Numbered from the stretch's first letter, positions 1 through 5,813 are shown. The stretch: DNA of 6,828 bases from Deltaproteobacteria bacterium (GCA_027297485.1 JAPUHZ010000096.1:1-6828), one strand, 5' to 3'. Numbers and translations are program-made. The notes: a model not told the origin generated them from the letters alone.

Positions 1-95
1 CCAATAAACCACTTAAACTTCCAGATCACCCGCCAGTAGTCCAGGAGATTGATCTCGTCCTCGTCGGATATTCGGCTATTTCCCTGCTCAGCCAT
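1..95 (-). CDS. Wzz-type polysaccharide chain-length determinant, N-terminus only (cut by window edge)
   Basis: Thirty-one codons plus two bases are visible, read leftwards from the ATG at 95-93. The start is followed by a short acidic, polar stretch and then the motif INLLDYWRVIWKFKWFI. That motif is the typical cytoplasmic entry into the first transmembrane helix of Wzz/polysaccharide co-polymerase proteins, which control polymer length in the inner membrane. A good ribosome binding site (GAGAGG, about 5 bases before the ATG) supports this start. It is the last gene in the direction of transcription and sits downstream of the SLBB exporter, as is common in export loci. Because the C-terminus is outside the window, I cannot tell whether it is a plain Wzz or a Wzz fused to a BY-kinase (Wzc-like). 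Confidence 0.8.
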   Translation of the reverse strand, partial: MAEQGNSRISDEDEINLLDYWRVIWKFKWFI

Positions 96-105
96 AACGT
101 CCTCT

Positions 106-140
106 CAAGCAAATAGCGAATAGCAAATTTCTAATAGACA
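106..140. repeat. Degenerate 7-bp repeat array, left arm around four-helix-bundle pseudogene 1
   Basis: On the plus strand about five 7-bp units can be read (CAAGCAA, ATAGCGA, ATAGCAA, ATTTCTA, ATAGACA). The 13 bases at 112-124 are a perfect inverted match to 509-521 on the other side of the pseudogene. The array ends directly before the ribosome binding site of the Wzz gene. Confidence 0.7.
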
Positions 141-147
141 ACAGTGG

Positions 148-507
148 TCATCTACCTTTTTGGGATCTGATTAGAGAAGAGATCATCTTGCTAATGATCT
201 CCAGCTCTGCATCAAGCTCTGATTTGGCCTCTCTCGAGAGATAGCCCATTCGAAAAGCAAGTTCTAACTGCGTGCCTATTTCACTTGCTGATCCGGCAGT
301 CACGTAAAAAAACGCGTAAACTGCTCTCCTCGTCTGTCGAGCAGCACCTCCAGCTATATTTGAAGGAATCCATGTCGCAGCCCTTTTAAGTTGCGACCCT
401 AACCCCTATGCCTCAATTTTTGGAAAAGATGATACCGCCTTATAAATCCTTTCCGCAAAATCAATCGAGCGTTTCCATACATCCAGTTTATGATGAACTC
501 TCGGCAC
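148..507 (-). pseudogene. Four-helix-bundle protein (23S rRNA IVS/Avd-like family), broken by one stop codon
   Basis: Reading leftwards from a possible GTG at 507-505, one frame gives a full-length (about 119-residue) four-helix-bundle protein interrupted only by a TAG at 408-406 (codon 34). Family landmarks before the stop are HHKLDVWKRSIDFAERIYK and SSFPKIEA; after it come GLGSQLKRAA, IPSNIAGGAARQT, SASEIGTQLELA and GYLSREA, ending with TGA at 150-148. These match the order and spacing of the family found in 23S rRNA intervening sequences and related to the diversity-generating-retroelement protein Avd. The TAG falls where the family usually has an aromatic residue, so one base change from TAT or TAC explains it. 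The usual E of NIAEG is G. No good Shine-Dalgarno site precedes the GTG. The gene lies between inverted heptad arrays within the export operon. Function in such free-standing copies is unknown; this copy looks dead. Confidence 0.85.
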
Positions 508-508
508 G

Positions 509-564
509 GCTATTCGCTATTCACCAATCACTTTTTGCTATTTTCCATTTGCCATTCACTAAAA
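509..564. repeat. Degenerate 7-bp repeat array, right arm around four-helix-bundle pseudogene 1
   Basis: Eight consecutive plus-strand heptads can be cut without gaps: GCTATTC twice, then ACCAATC, ACTTTTT, GCTATTT, TCCATTT, GCCATTC and ACTAAAA. Bases 509-521 are the exact reverse complement of 112-124. The last unit contains the stop codon of the SLBB exporter (559-561), so the array starts exactly where that gene ends. Confidence 0.75.
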
Positions 565-2949
565 AATCGCCGCTAACCCTGCTAGACCTATAGCCACCTG
601 GCCGGCAATCGTAGCCAAGTCTTTTATCAAAGGAAGCCACAGTGTTTTACCCTCGGTAGAAGGAGGAACAACTATCACATCCCCTTCCTCTATATCTCTA
701 AGTTTCATGAAGCCAGTAATAGCAGACCCATCTGTCTTAAGCATATAGATTCCCTTTTGGTCCGCTTCAGGACTAAGACCTCCAGCACGGTTCAGATAGT
801 ACTGGATATCCATACCTTCTTGATGAAGGATGCCAGTCGGGTTACGCACACTCCCCATAACCAGGACCGTGGCTGGCCTTTGAGGAACCTTCAGGCTATC
901 TCCATCTGCCAGGAGAAGGTCATGGGAAGAGCCCGTAAAAGTGTCCAGCTCGTCCAGCTGAAATACGACGCGGCCCAACGTAACTTTGGAAGCTAACATT
1001 TTTAGCTGTTCGCGCCTTTGGATCAGTACAGCCTGCTGAGCCGTGACATCCTCTATACTGACCCCTGTAGAGGCCAGCGTTAGCTGACTAGCCTCAGAAA
1101 GAAGGCGCTGCTCATGGTCCCTTACAAAGTCTTTCAATTTCTTCTCCTCCACCTGCCGCACTGACTCACGGGTGAAAACTGCCCCCTTTAAAAAGGCCTT
1201 GTCGGTGAAGCCTCCAGCACGCTTGAGGACCGAGCTAAGCCGCTCGCCATGATAGGCCGTGTAGGTCCCGGGCCGTTTGACCTCGCCTGTGAGCGTCACT
1301 GTCCAGGGGGATCTATACTCGCTTCGCACGGTAATCCTGTCGCGCCGCCGGAGACTTATATCTTGACTCTGATCCCCTGTCCAGGCCTGCTTCAGATTGA
1401 CCTGAATGACTTCAGTTGTAAGATCATCCGTCAATCGAGCGATCTCCACTCGGTCTAAGTAGGCTTCAGGAAGCGTGCCCTCTCGGGGAAGAATCTGACT
1501 CAGCCGCATTCCCGGCTTAAGTTCATACTCCCCAGGATGTTTGACCGCCCCGGATACACTAACCGTATTATACACGCGAGGATCGATAGGATAGATTCTC
1601 ACTAGGTCTCCATTTCGAAGCTCGATGTTTACTGGAGAGCCCCCATTTCCCTGATGAGATGTTAGGTCAAGATCGATGACCTCCCTCTCAGCATTGGGTT
1701 TGGCCCGGATAACTTGGACCCGTTTTAGATAGCTCAGCGGTGTCAACCCGCCGGCCATTTCAATAAGGTCGTTTACACGCGTGGGTCCTTTCAGTTCATA
1801 GATGGCTGGACGCTTTATCTCCCCCGCTATAGCAGCTATGGGGCCAATCGGGGGGATAAAGATCGTGTCGCCAGATTCTAAACGGAAATCTCGCGTCTTG
1901 TCCCCCCGAAGGAGGAAATCGTAAAAATCAACAACCCCAACGTCATGGTGGTTGCGCTTGAGCTGAACATTGCGGAGGGATCCCATTTTGAGCGGACCAC
2001 CGGCAGCAAAGAGCGCATTGGTAACCGTAGATAGAGAGCTCAAAGTAAAGGAACCTGGCTGACAAACTTCCCCTACCACATAGACCCGGATAGCCCTAAG
2101 CCGCCCCATAGTCACACTTGCGTGAAAGCCCCGATAGGAACGGGAAAGCTGCTTACGAATGAGCTGCTCGGCCTGCGAAAAGGTCAAACCCCAAACCCTC
2201 ACAGGTCCGACACTGGGGAGAATGATTTGGCCGTTCCGGTCCACAGTCTGCACAACAGCGCTCTGCATGGCGCCCCAGACATTGATAATCATGTCATCTC
2301 CAGGACCTAGAATATAATCCGGGCCGACCGGCACGTCCGTCACTGGAGCAAAGGTGGAGATAGGAGAGGCAAAGAGGGAATATCCATACTGCCGTAGTTC
2401 TTTGTTAGACTCTCCAACAAAATTCGGGAGCTGCTGATAACCAACTTCAATGGCAGAGAGCGGTCCATCGAAAAACTGCTCAGGACTCTGACCGGGAAGC
2501 TGAGGCATCCGACCGCTACGCGAACTTTGACCGGAAGTTGAGTCCCGATTCTGGGACTTTTTTACTTGAAAAGATTTGGTCTCTTGGATGCCGGCGGTTC
2601 CTGGAGAACCGGGCCAGAGACGCTCTACGGGAGTGATCCTGGGCTGATTTGGGAGGTCAAAGCGGGGTTGAGCAGCAACCCACCTGCAGTCTCTTCGGCT
2701 GCGTTGCAAAAGATCGGATGACCCTGGATCTGATCTGGACATTCGCCTCATCCCTTGGAGATAATTACCCCGGTCCTGCGGGACTGTTTGAGGTGTCAGG
2801 CCATAAGGTTGCGCACCGGTATTTGGTTGGCGAGGCGTAAGCAGCGGTCCATACAGCGGATTCACTTGTTGTTGGGCTGAGAGCGGATAAAATCCCCATG
2901 CCATTATTGCCAAAATACCAAGACAAATAGCAACACTTTTACTTTTCAT
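559..2949 (-). CDS. SLBB-domain polysaccharide export protein (Wza-like, 796 aa)
   Basis: This is the likely outer-membrane/periplasmic channel for the polymer. Residues 1-25 form a Sec signal peptide (hydrophobic AICLGILAIMAW, probable cut after PLSA). There is no lipobox cysteine, unlike E. coli Wza. A Pro/Gln/Ser-rich linker covers roughly 26-200. The Poly_export domain is near 205-285 with the GPGD motif at 215-218. Five SLBB repeats follow, beginning near 287, 371, 462, 549 and 693, each with the G-E/A/S-V/I-x-x-P pattern (for example VVGEVCQPGSF and LTGEVKRPGTY). A charged, probably coiled-coil insertion at about 595-655 separates repeats 4 and 5. A hydrophobic C-terminal helix (772-796) could cross the outer membrane as in Wza. 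The ATG at 2949 has a strong AGGAGGG site five bases upstream. It is longer than Wza (about 380 aa), with extra SLBB repeats. Assignment to the family is firm; the polymer is unknown. Confidence 0.93.
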   Translation of the reverse strand: MKSKSVAICLGILAIMAWGFYPLSAQQQVNPLYGPLLTPRQPNTGAQPYGLTPQTVPQDRGNYLQGMRRMSRSDPGSSDLLQRSRRDCRWVAAQPRFDLPNQPRITPVERLWPGSPGTAGIQETKSFQVKKSQNRDSTSGQSSRSGRMPQLPGQSPEQFFDGPLSAIEVGYQQLPNFVGESNKELRQYGYSLFASPISTFAPVTDVPVGPDYILGPGDDMIINVWGAMQSAVVQTVDRNGQIILPSVGPVRVWGLTFSQAEQLIRKQLSRSYRGFHASVTMGRLRAIRVYVVGEVCQPGSFTLSSLSTVTNALFAAGGPLKMGSLRNVQLKRNHHDVGVVDFYDFLLRGDKTRDFRLESGDTIFIPPIGPIAAIAGEIKRPAIYELKGPTRVNDLIEMAGGLTPLSYLKRVQVIRAKPNAEREVIDLDLTSHQGNGGSPVNIELRNGDLVRIYPIDPRVYNTVSVSGAVKHPGEYELKPGMRLSQILPREGTLPEAYLDRVEIARLTDDLTTEVIQVNLKQAWTGDQSQDISLRRRDRITVRSEYRSPWTVTLTGEVKRPGTYTAYHGERLSSVLKRAGGFTDKAFLKGAVFTRESVRQVEEKKLKDFVRDHEQRLLSEASQLTLASTGVSIEDVTAQQAVLIQRREQLKMLASKVTLGRVVFQLDELDTFTGSSHDLLLADGDSLKVPQRPATVLVMGSVRNPTGILHQEGMDIQYYLNRAGGLSPEADQKGIYMLKTDGSAITGFMKLRDIEEGDVIVVPPSTEGKTLWLPLIKDLATIAGQVAIGLAGLAAIF

Positions 2950-2990
2950 TTTGCCCTCCTGCCTTTAAAAAGGCCAGTTTAAAACAGCCT

Positions 2991-3019
2991 ATAATCTATG
3001 AACCTTCATCAGAAATCAA
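2991..3019 (-). promoter_or_regulatory. Weak candidate sigma-70 promoter for the SLBB exporter
   Basis: Reading leftwards, TTGATT (3019-3014) is followed after 17 bases by GATTAT (2996-2991), each a 4/6 match to consensus. Transcription would begin near 2984 and leave a leader of about 35 bases that includes a short hairpin (GCCTTT and AAAGGC arms within 2961-2974) just before the ribosome binding site. The position, downstream of the inserted pseudogene, is sensible, but the matches are weak enough to occur by chance. Confidence 0.25.
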
Positions 3020-3035
3020 GCCTTTTTTTCACTAT

Positions 3036-3063
3036 GTTCAAAGTTCAATGTTCTGCGTTCAAC
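3036..3063. repeat. Degenerate 7-bp repeat array, left arm around four-helix-bundle pseudogene 2
   Basis: Plus-strand heptads GTTCAAA, GTTCAAT, GTTCTGC and GTTCAAC stand in tandem. The 28 bases are inverted relative to 3358-3385, with 24 of 28 positions matching and a 13-base perfect core. The last bases overlap the end of the decayed four-helix-bundle frame. Confidence 0.75.
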
Positions 3064-3328
3064 GTCTCGATTGGGAACGAAGATAACGGATAAATCCACT
3101 GATGAGATTTTTCGCTTTTAAAGTCAGGTCGTATAACGACTTAAAATCGTGCTGATTAATACACCCTTAGTCCAACGCGACCTACAGATGAGACTGCACT
3201 TCGCTAGCGGACCGAATGGAATACACCGGAAACTTTGTAAATTCCCTGTTGGACCCGCCATCAAACCCCTCGGCAATATTTGCCATAATCGAGGAACAAA
3301 TCTTGTCGAACTTATTTTGCACCTTGAA
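3059..3328 (-). pseudogene. Four-helix-bundle protein (23S rRNA IVS/Avd-like family), N-terminally truncated with two stops
   Basis: The minus strand reads, in one frame, KFDKICSSIMANIAEGFDG, GSNREFTKF, SIRSASEVQSHL, a TAG (3184-3182), VALD, a TAA (3169-3167), INQHDF and then KAKNLISGFIRYLRSQSRR before TGA at 3061-3059. This is the central and C-terminal part of the same family as the pseudogene at 148-507. The signature S-I-M-A-N-I-A-E-G and the R-S-A-S-E-V-Q-S-H-L block are typical. The two stops sit where relatives usually carry Tyr and Leu, so each needs a single base change. The N-terminal helix (the L-D-V-W region) is absent; in its place is 7-bp-periodic sequence running up to the end of the sugar transferase gene. 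The two pseudogenes are clearly diverged, which argues against recent duplication of one from the other. It fills most of the 429-bp gap between the sugar transferase and the exporter. Confidence 0.82.
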
Positions 3329-3357
3329 CTAGGAATCTCGAATCTCTTTCGGACAAC

Positions 3358-3385
3358 CTTGAACCCAGAACATTGAACCTAGAAC
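3358..3385. repeat. Degenerate 7-bp repeat array, right arm around four-helix-bundle pseudogene 2
   Basis: Minus-strand units TTCTAGG, TTCAATG, TTCTGGG and TTCAAGG form a 7-bp-periodic array, with looser related units continuing to about 3323. The array is inverted relative to 3036-3063. The TAG stop codon of the sugar transferase (3381-3379) lies inside the first unit. Confidence 0.75.
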
Positions 3386-4056
3386 TTTTTAGATCGATTC
3401 TCCCACTTCCCCCGAAAGGTGATCCAAAATGAAAGGGCAATGAGTTTGAGGTCCAACCAGAAGCTCTGGTTTTGGATGTAAATGAGGTCGTAGCGAAACT
3501 TATGTCTCCGCGGAACATCTCTGGGAGCAGAGACGTGGGCCATACCAGTGAGACCCGGCCTCACTTTACACCGGAGATCGAAACCGGGGATTGCCTCATC
3601 TGGGATATATCCATTCTCCTCTTTGAGCTGAACCTCATTGATCGGTAGCGCGCGTGGCCCCACCCAACTCATCTCGCCCTTCCAAATATTAAGGATTTGG
3701 GGCATCTCATCGAGGCTGGTAGCCCGAAGGAATTTACCCACGCGCGTGATTCTGGGATCATTTGCCTCAGCTTGGAGAGACCCGAATCTCTCATCTGCAT
3801 CCACAACCATAGTGCGGAACTTATAGACGTTTATCGGCCTTTTGTTCTTTCCCCACCTTTTCTGATAATAGAAAATAGGCCCATTATCCTCCACCTTAAT
3901 CGCAAAACCAAAGATTAACCACAGTGGAAAGCTGACTATGAGGGCAAGGGATGCAAGGATGAAATCAAAGCCACGCTTCAACAGATATTCGGACTTCAAT
4001 TCTAAAGAAACCTTTTCAGCTACAGGATCAGGATGAACGGCAGTCAAATCTCTCAT
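3379..4056 (-). CDS. Bacterial sugar transferase (monotopic phosphoglycosyl transferase, PglC/WcaJ-type catalytic domain)
   Basis: This 225-residue enzyme should move a sugar-1-phosphate from a nucleotide sugar to undecaprenyl phosphate at the inner membrane, starting repeat-unit assembly. A hydrophobic segment at about 32-53 (LASLALIVSFPLWLIFGFAI) fits the re-entrant membrane helix, here with Ser and Pro near its centre. KFRTM is at 79-83 and the catalytic Asp-Glu dyad at 116-117 in SLDEMPQILNIWKGEMSWVGPR. RPGLTG at 166-171 and the closing SFWLDLKLIALSFW are also family hallmarks. It lacks the N-terminal multi-spanning domain of full WcaJ/WbaP, so it is a short form. The ATG lies nine bases after the epimerase stop with no clear Shine-Dalgarno site, which suggests translational coupling. 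The stop codon falls in a heptad repeat array, so the last residues may have been altered by the insertion. Sugar specificity cannot be read. Confidence 0.93.
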   Translation of the reverse strand: MRDLTAVHPDPVAEKVSLELKSEYLLKRGFDFILASLALIVSFPLWLIFGFAIKVEDNGPIFYYQKRWGKNKRPINVYKFRTMVVDADERFGSLQAEANDPRITRVGKFLRATSLDEMPQILNIWKGEMSWVGPRALPINEVQLKEENGYIPDEAIPGFDLRCKVRPGLTGMAHVSAPRDVPRRHKFRYDLIYIQNQSFWLDLKLIALSFWITFRGKWENRSKKF

Positions 4057-4065
4057 AAATGAAAC

Positions 4066-5049
4066 TTACCGGGCAAAATACGGCTTATTACTATTTTTCT
4101 GATACTCTGCTACGTCCAGAATCATATCCTTCGAACTAAAGTTTGCGCCATATCCAATGAGCTCTTGAATTTTGCCGATGTCCGGAACGCGCTTCCGCAT
4201 ATCCTCGAATCCTTCCTCGTAGGCTTGTTCATAAGGAATATAAACAATAGGCGAAGGACTCTGAAGAACCTCTTTGACCAGTTGGGCCAATCCCTCAATA
4301 GAGATTTCTTCTTTTCCCCCAATATTGAAAATTTCCCCCACAGCCCTTGGATGATCCACAAGCTTTAAAATCGCCCAGACAGCATCCTTCACATGAGTAA
4401 AGGTACGGGTCTGTTTTCCATCCCCGAAGACAGTAATAGGCTCGGCGGCCAAAGCCTGCTGCACAAAGCGGGGAACCACCATACCGTAGCGACCTGTTTG
4501 CCGTGGGCCTACCGTATTGAAAAGGCGGATTATAATGACCGGGAGTTCTTTTTCCTTGTAATAGGCAAGGGCGAGGAACTCGTCAATGATCTTCGAGGCC
4601 GCATAGCTCCACCTCCCTTTAAAAGTTGGACCGAGAATTAAATCCCCGGTCTCAAAAAACCTGGCCCCATTGGATTTTCCATAGACCTCTGACGTCGAAA
4701 ATATGACCACCGGCTTTTTCTTTTTGGCCGCAAGCTCAAGGACCATCTCCGTCCCCTTAATATTGGTCTCTATGGTCCGGACGGGGCTTTCCACAATCAG
4801 TCGCACCCCCACTGCCGCAGCGAGATGTAGGATGATATCCGCCTCATCCACCAGCTCTGCCATGACCGGCCTATTCAGAACTGTGTCAAGGACATATTGA
4901 AATCCTCTTCGTCCCTTCAGATGCTGGATGTTCTCTATCCCCCCAGTCGAGAGATCGTCAATTACCCTGACCTCATCTCCCCGATCTAGAAGTGCCTCTG
5001 CCAGATGCGAACCGATAAATCCCGCCCCACCGGTTAATAGATATTTCAT
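4066..5049 (-). CDS. NAD-dependent epimerase/dehydratase (extended SDR; UDP-glucuronate decarboxylase-like)
   Basis: The 327-residue protein has an N-terminal Rossmann fold with the nucleotide-binding glycines of TGGAGFIG (residues 6-13) and Asp31 placed to bind the NAD ribose. The catalytic STSEVYG is at 118-124 and YxxxK at Tyr149-Lys153 (YAASK). RLFNTVGPRQTGRYG at 175-189 and QTRTFTHVKD at 213-222 are typical of extended SDRs acting on nucleotide sugars. STSEVYG, together with an Arg-rich KRVPDI motif near 286-291, resembles UDP-glucuronate decarboxylases; that substrate is an inference. The start is the ATG at 5049: conserved sequence begins there, and GGAGGGAGG lies about 10-18 bases upstream. 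An in-frame extension to 5100 has no family similarity. The first 21 codons are duplicated at 5861-5925, on the far side of the toxin-antitoxin module. Gene spacing indicates co-transcription with the sugar transferase. Confidence 0.92.
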   Translation of the reverse strand: MKYLLTGGAGFIGSHLAEALLDRGDEVRVIDDLSTGGIENIQHLKGRRGFQYVLDTVLNRPVMAELVDEADIILHLAAAVGVRLIVESPVRTIETNIKGTEMVLELAAKKKKPVVIFSTSEVYGKSNGARFFETGDLILGPTFKGRWSYAASKIIDEFLALAYYKEKELPVIIIRLFNTVGPRQTGRYGMVVPRFVQQALAAEPITVFGDGKQTRTFTHVKDAVWAILKLVDHPRAVGEIFNIGGKEEISIEGLAQLVKEVLQSPSPIVYIPYEQAYEEGFEDMRKRVPDIGKIQELIGYGANFSSKDMILDVAEYQKNSNKPYFAR

Positions 5050-5051
5050 CT
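4987..5051. repeat. 65-bp direct repeat, copy A (5' end of the intact epimerase gene)
   Basis: These 65 bases match 5861-5925 in the same orientation with a single difference (T in CCTCTGCC here, C in the other copy). They cover codons 1-20 and most of codon 21 of the epimerase plus two bases before its ATG. Identity stops abruptly at both ends. Confidence 0.95.
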
Positions 5052-5056
5052 TGTGT

Positions 5057-5125
5057 TTATCCTCCCTCCTGCACGCGGGAAATCCGCCCGCGGAGCGCAT
5101 CGAAAAATAACCTGCCGTTCTTCAT
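5057..5125 (-). other. Possible 22-codon leader ORF upstream of the epimerase
   Basis: An ATG at 5125 preceded by a G-rich stretch (GAGGGGGTGAAGC) opens a 22-residue frame ending RVQEGG, with its TAA at 5059-5057, seven bases before the epimerase ATG. The epimerase ribosome binding site lies inside its last codons, so translation could be coupled. Its start overlaps heptad-like repeats and it resembles no family I know, so it may be chance. Confidence 0.2.
5074..5092. other. GC-rich hairpin in the epimerase leader
   Basis: The arms CGCGGG (5074-5079) and CCCGCG (5087-5092) pair perfectly around a 7-base loop. On the minus-strand transcript the hairpin ends a few bases before the epimerase ribosome binding site. 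No T-run follows on either strand, so it is not an intrinsic terminator. It could modulate translation start, but this is only a structural observation. Confidence 0.4.
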
Positions 5126-5131
5126 GCTTCA
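5118..5131. repeat. Two heptad units (TTCTTCA, TGCTTCA) on the epimerase side of the toxin-antitoxin insert
   Basis: These two tandem 7-bp units are followed by a C-run. They resemble, in the same orientation, the CTTACGCTTCCTTAC plus C-run stretch at 5838-5856 on the other side of the module. The array is short and its periodicity is therefore weak on its own. Confidence 0.4.
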
Positions 5132-5219
5132 CCCCCTCAAGAGTTCACCTCAATCCAGGCTGCTACGTCCGCATGCGCTAAACCGGAGCAAGCTGGGCCT
5201 CTCCCGCTTTGTTGACTTG

Positions 5220-5248
5220 TTGACAAACAGTACACGTGCCAGTATTAT
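5220..5248 (+). promoter_or_regulatory. Strong sigma-70-type promoter of the toxin-antitoxin operon
   Basis: A consensus -35 TTGACA (5220-5225) is followed by exactly 17 bases and then TATTAT (5243-5248), a 5/6 match to the -10 box. Transcription would start near 5255, leaving a leader of about 30 bases before the antitoxin. It fires rightwards, against the polysaccharide operon. Confidence 0.8.
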
Positions 5249-5270
5249 CCTACAGTAACTCAGTAATACT
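5241..5270. promoter_or_regulatory. Probable autoregulatory operator overlapping the toxin-antitoxin promoter
   Basis: AGTATTA (5241-5247), which overlaps the -10 box, is the exact reverse complement of TAATACT (5264-5270), with 16 bases between. Inside and next to it, CAGTAA is directly repeated at 5253-5258 and 5261-5266. AbrB-type antitoxins usually repress their own promoter through such symmetric AT-rich sites, so an operator role is a reasonable inference. Confidence 0.5.
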
Positions 5271-5285
5271 ATAGGAGAGTAATAG

Positions 5286-5561
5286 TTGGGAACTACTGTC
5301 AAAGTCAGGGAAAAGGTTCAGGTTACAATCCCAGAGGACGTCAGGGAGAAGATACCTCTCAACGTCGGCGAACGCGTGGAAGTCGTCGCACGGGGTGGAG
5401 AAATTGTGCTTCGCCCGGTTGTAGAGATTCCCAGAACCCAGGCCTGGTTCTGGAGCAAGGAATGGCAGGATCAGCTTGCCCAATCCAAAAAAGAGATCGC
5501 AAAGGGAAAGGTAAAGGTCTTTAAATCCGTGAAAGAGGCCCGGAAACACTTTGGCGACTAA
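5286..5561 (+). CDS. AbrB/SpoVT-type (MazE-like) antitoxin
   Basis: The 91-residue protein has an N-terminal swapped-hairpin AbrB DNA-binding domain (about residues 3-45) with VREKVQVTIPEDVREKI, then LNVGERVEVVARGGEIVLRP. Its C-terminal tail (about 53-90: WFWSKEWQ, KKEIAKGKVKVF, SVKEARKHF) has the form that wraps the partner toxin. The start is a TTG at 5286: in-frame TAA and TAG codons stand directly before it, no ATG lies nearby, the AbrB fold begins at once, and AGGAG (5273-5277) is eight bases upstream. It overlaps the toxin gene by 11 bases, so the two are co-translated. It should neutralise the toxin and repress the operon from the operator at 5241-5270. Family confidence is high; the partner match comes from the adjacent gene. 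Confidence 0.9.
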   Translation: MGTTVKVREKVQVTIPEDVREKIPLNVGERVEVVARGGEIVLRPVVEIPRTQAWFWSKEWQDQLAQSKKEIAKGKVKVFKSVKEARKHFGD

Positions 5562-5811
5562 CATCATTATCCCCAACACGGTCCTTAAAAGACTGAATGA
5601 TCTCCCCAAAGAAGTCAGGATGAAATTCTGGGACCAGCTTGAGAGACTGACCACTAATCCTTCCTATCCAGGGTTAAGAATCGTAAAACTCAAGGGCTCG
5701 GGCCAGTGGGCATTCAGCATCACGATGAACTATCGGGCAACTTACATTCGAAGGAAAATGGACATCATTATTACTGCTGTCGGAACTCATAAGGCAGTCT
5801 TAGGAACTTGA
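5551..5811 (+). CDS. RelE/ParE-superfamily toxin
   Basis: The 86-residue basic protein has the fold order of RelE/ParE toxins: an N-terminal helical hairpin (VLKRLNDLPKEVRMKFWDQLERL), then NPSYPGLRIVKLKGSGQW (residues 36-53), then the beta strands FSITMNYRATYIRRKMDIII and VGTHKAVLG at the end. LKGS, Tyr61-Arg62 and GTH are typical of the mRNA-cleaving (RelE-like) side of the superfamily, but sequence alone does not separate ribosome-dependent RNases from gyrase poisons. The only plausible start is TTG at 5551, inside the end of the antitoxin gene; AGAGG at 5534-5538 is about 12 bases upstream, rather far. A TGA at 5530-5532 rules out a longer frame. Length is normal and the frame is intact, so the module may be active. 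No terminator follows before the opposing glycosyltransferase gene. Confidence 0.88.
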   Translation: MATNIIIPNTVLKRLNDLPKEVRMKFWDQLERLTTNPSYPGLRIVKLKGSGQWAFSITMNYRATYIRRKMDIIITAVGTHKAVLGT

Positions 5812-5813
5812 CC

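Noticed and set aside
148..507. Diversity-generating retroelement (because of Avd similarity)
   Set aside because: No reverse transcriptase and no template/variable repeat pair with adenine-directed differences is visible; family membership alone does not support it.
509..564. CRISPR array
   Set aside because: The units are 7 bases, contiguous and degenerate, with no spacers of constant length and no cas genes.
408..593. Plus-strand 61-codon frame over the first gap
   Set aside because: It is a shadow of the four-helix-bundle pseudogene and the heptad array; the minus strand has clear family similarity and this frame has none.
2961..2974. Intrinsic terminator upstream of the exporter
   Set aside because: The arms are only 5-6 bp with a very small loop, lie directly before a strong ribosome binding site, and have no following T-run on the transcript.
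148..3184. Recoding of TAG as a sense codon to explain the stops in both four-helix-bundle genes
   Set aside because: The exporter and the sugar transferase both end with TAG, and the second remnant also has a TAA, so simple decay fits better.
3149..3376. Plus-strand 75-codon frame in the gap before the exporter
   Set aside because: It runs antisense to the second four-helix-bundle remnant, shows no recognisable motifs, and ends in repeat sequence.
3312..3518. Minus-strand 68-codon frame at the end of the sugar transferase
   Set aside because: It overlaps the well-conserved sugar transferase C-terminus in another frame and extends into the repeats; no ribosome binding site or motif.
4066..5100. 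Longer epimerase starting at 5100
   Set aside because: The extra 17 residues have no family similarity, and a strong ribosome binding site fits the ATG at 5049, which is also where the duplicated gene start begins.
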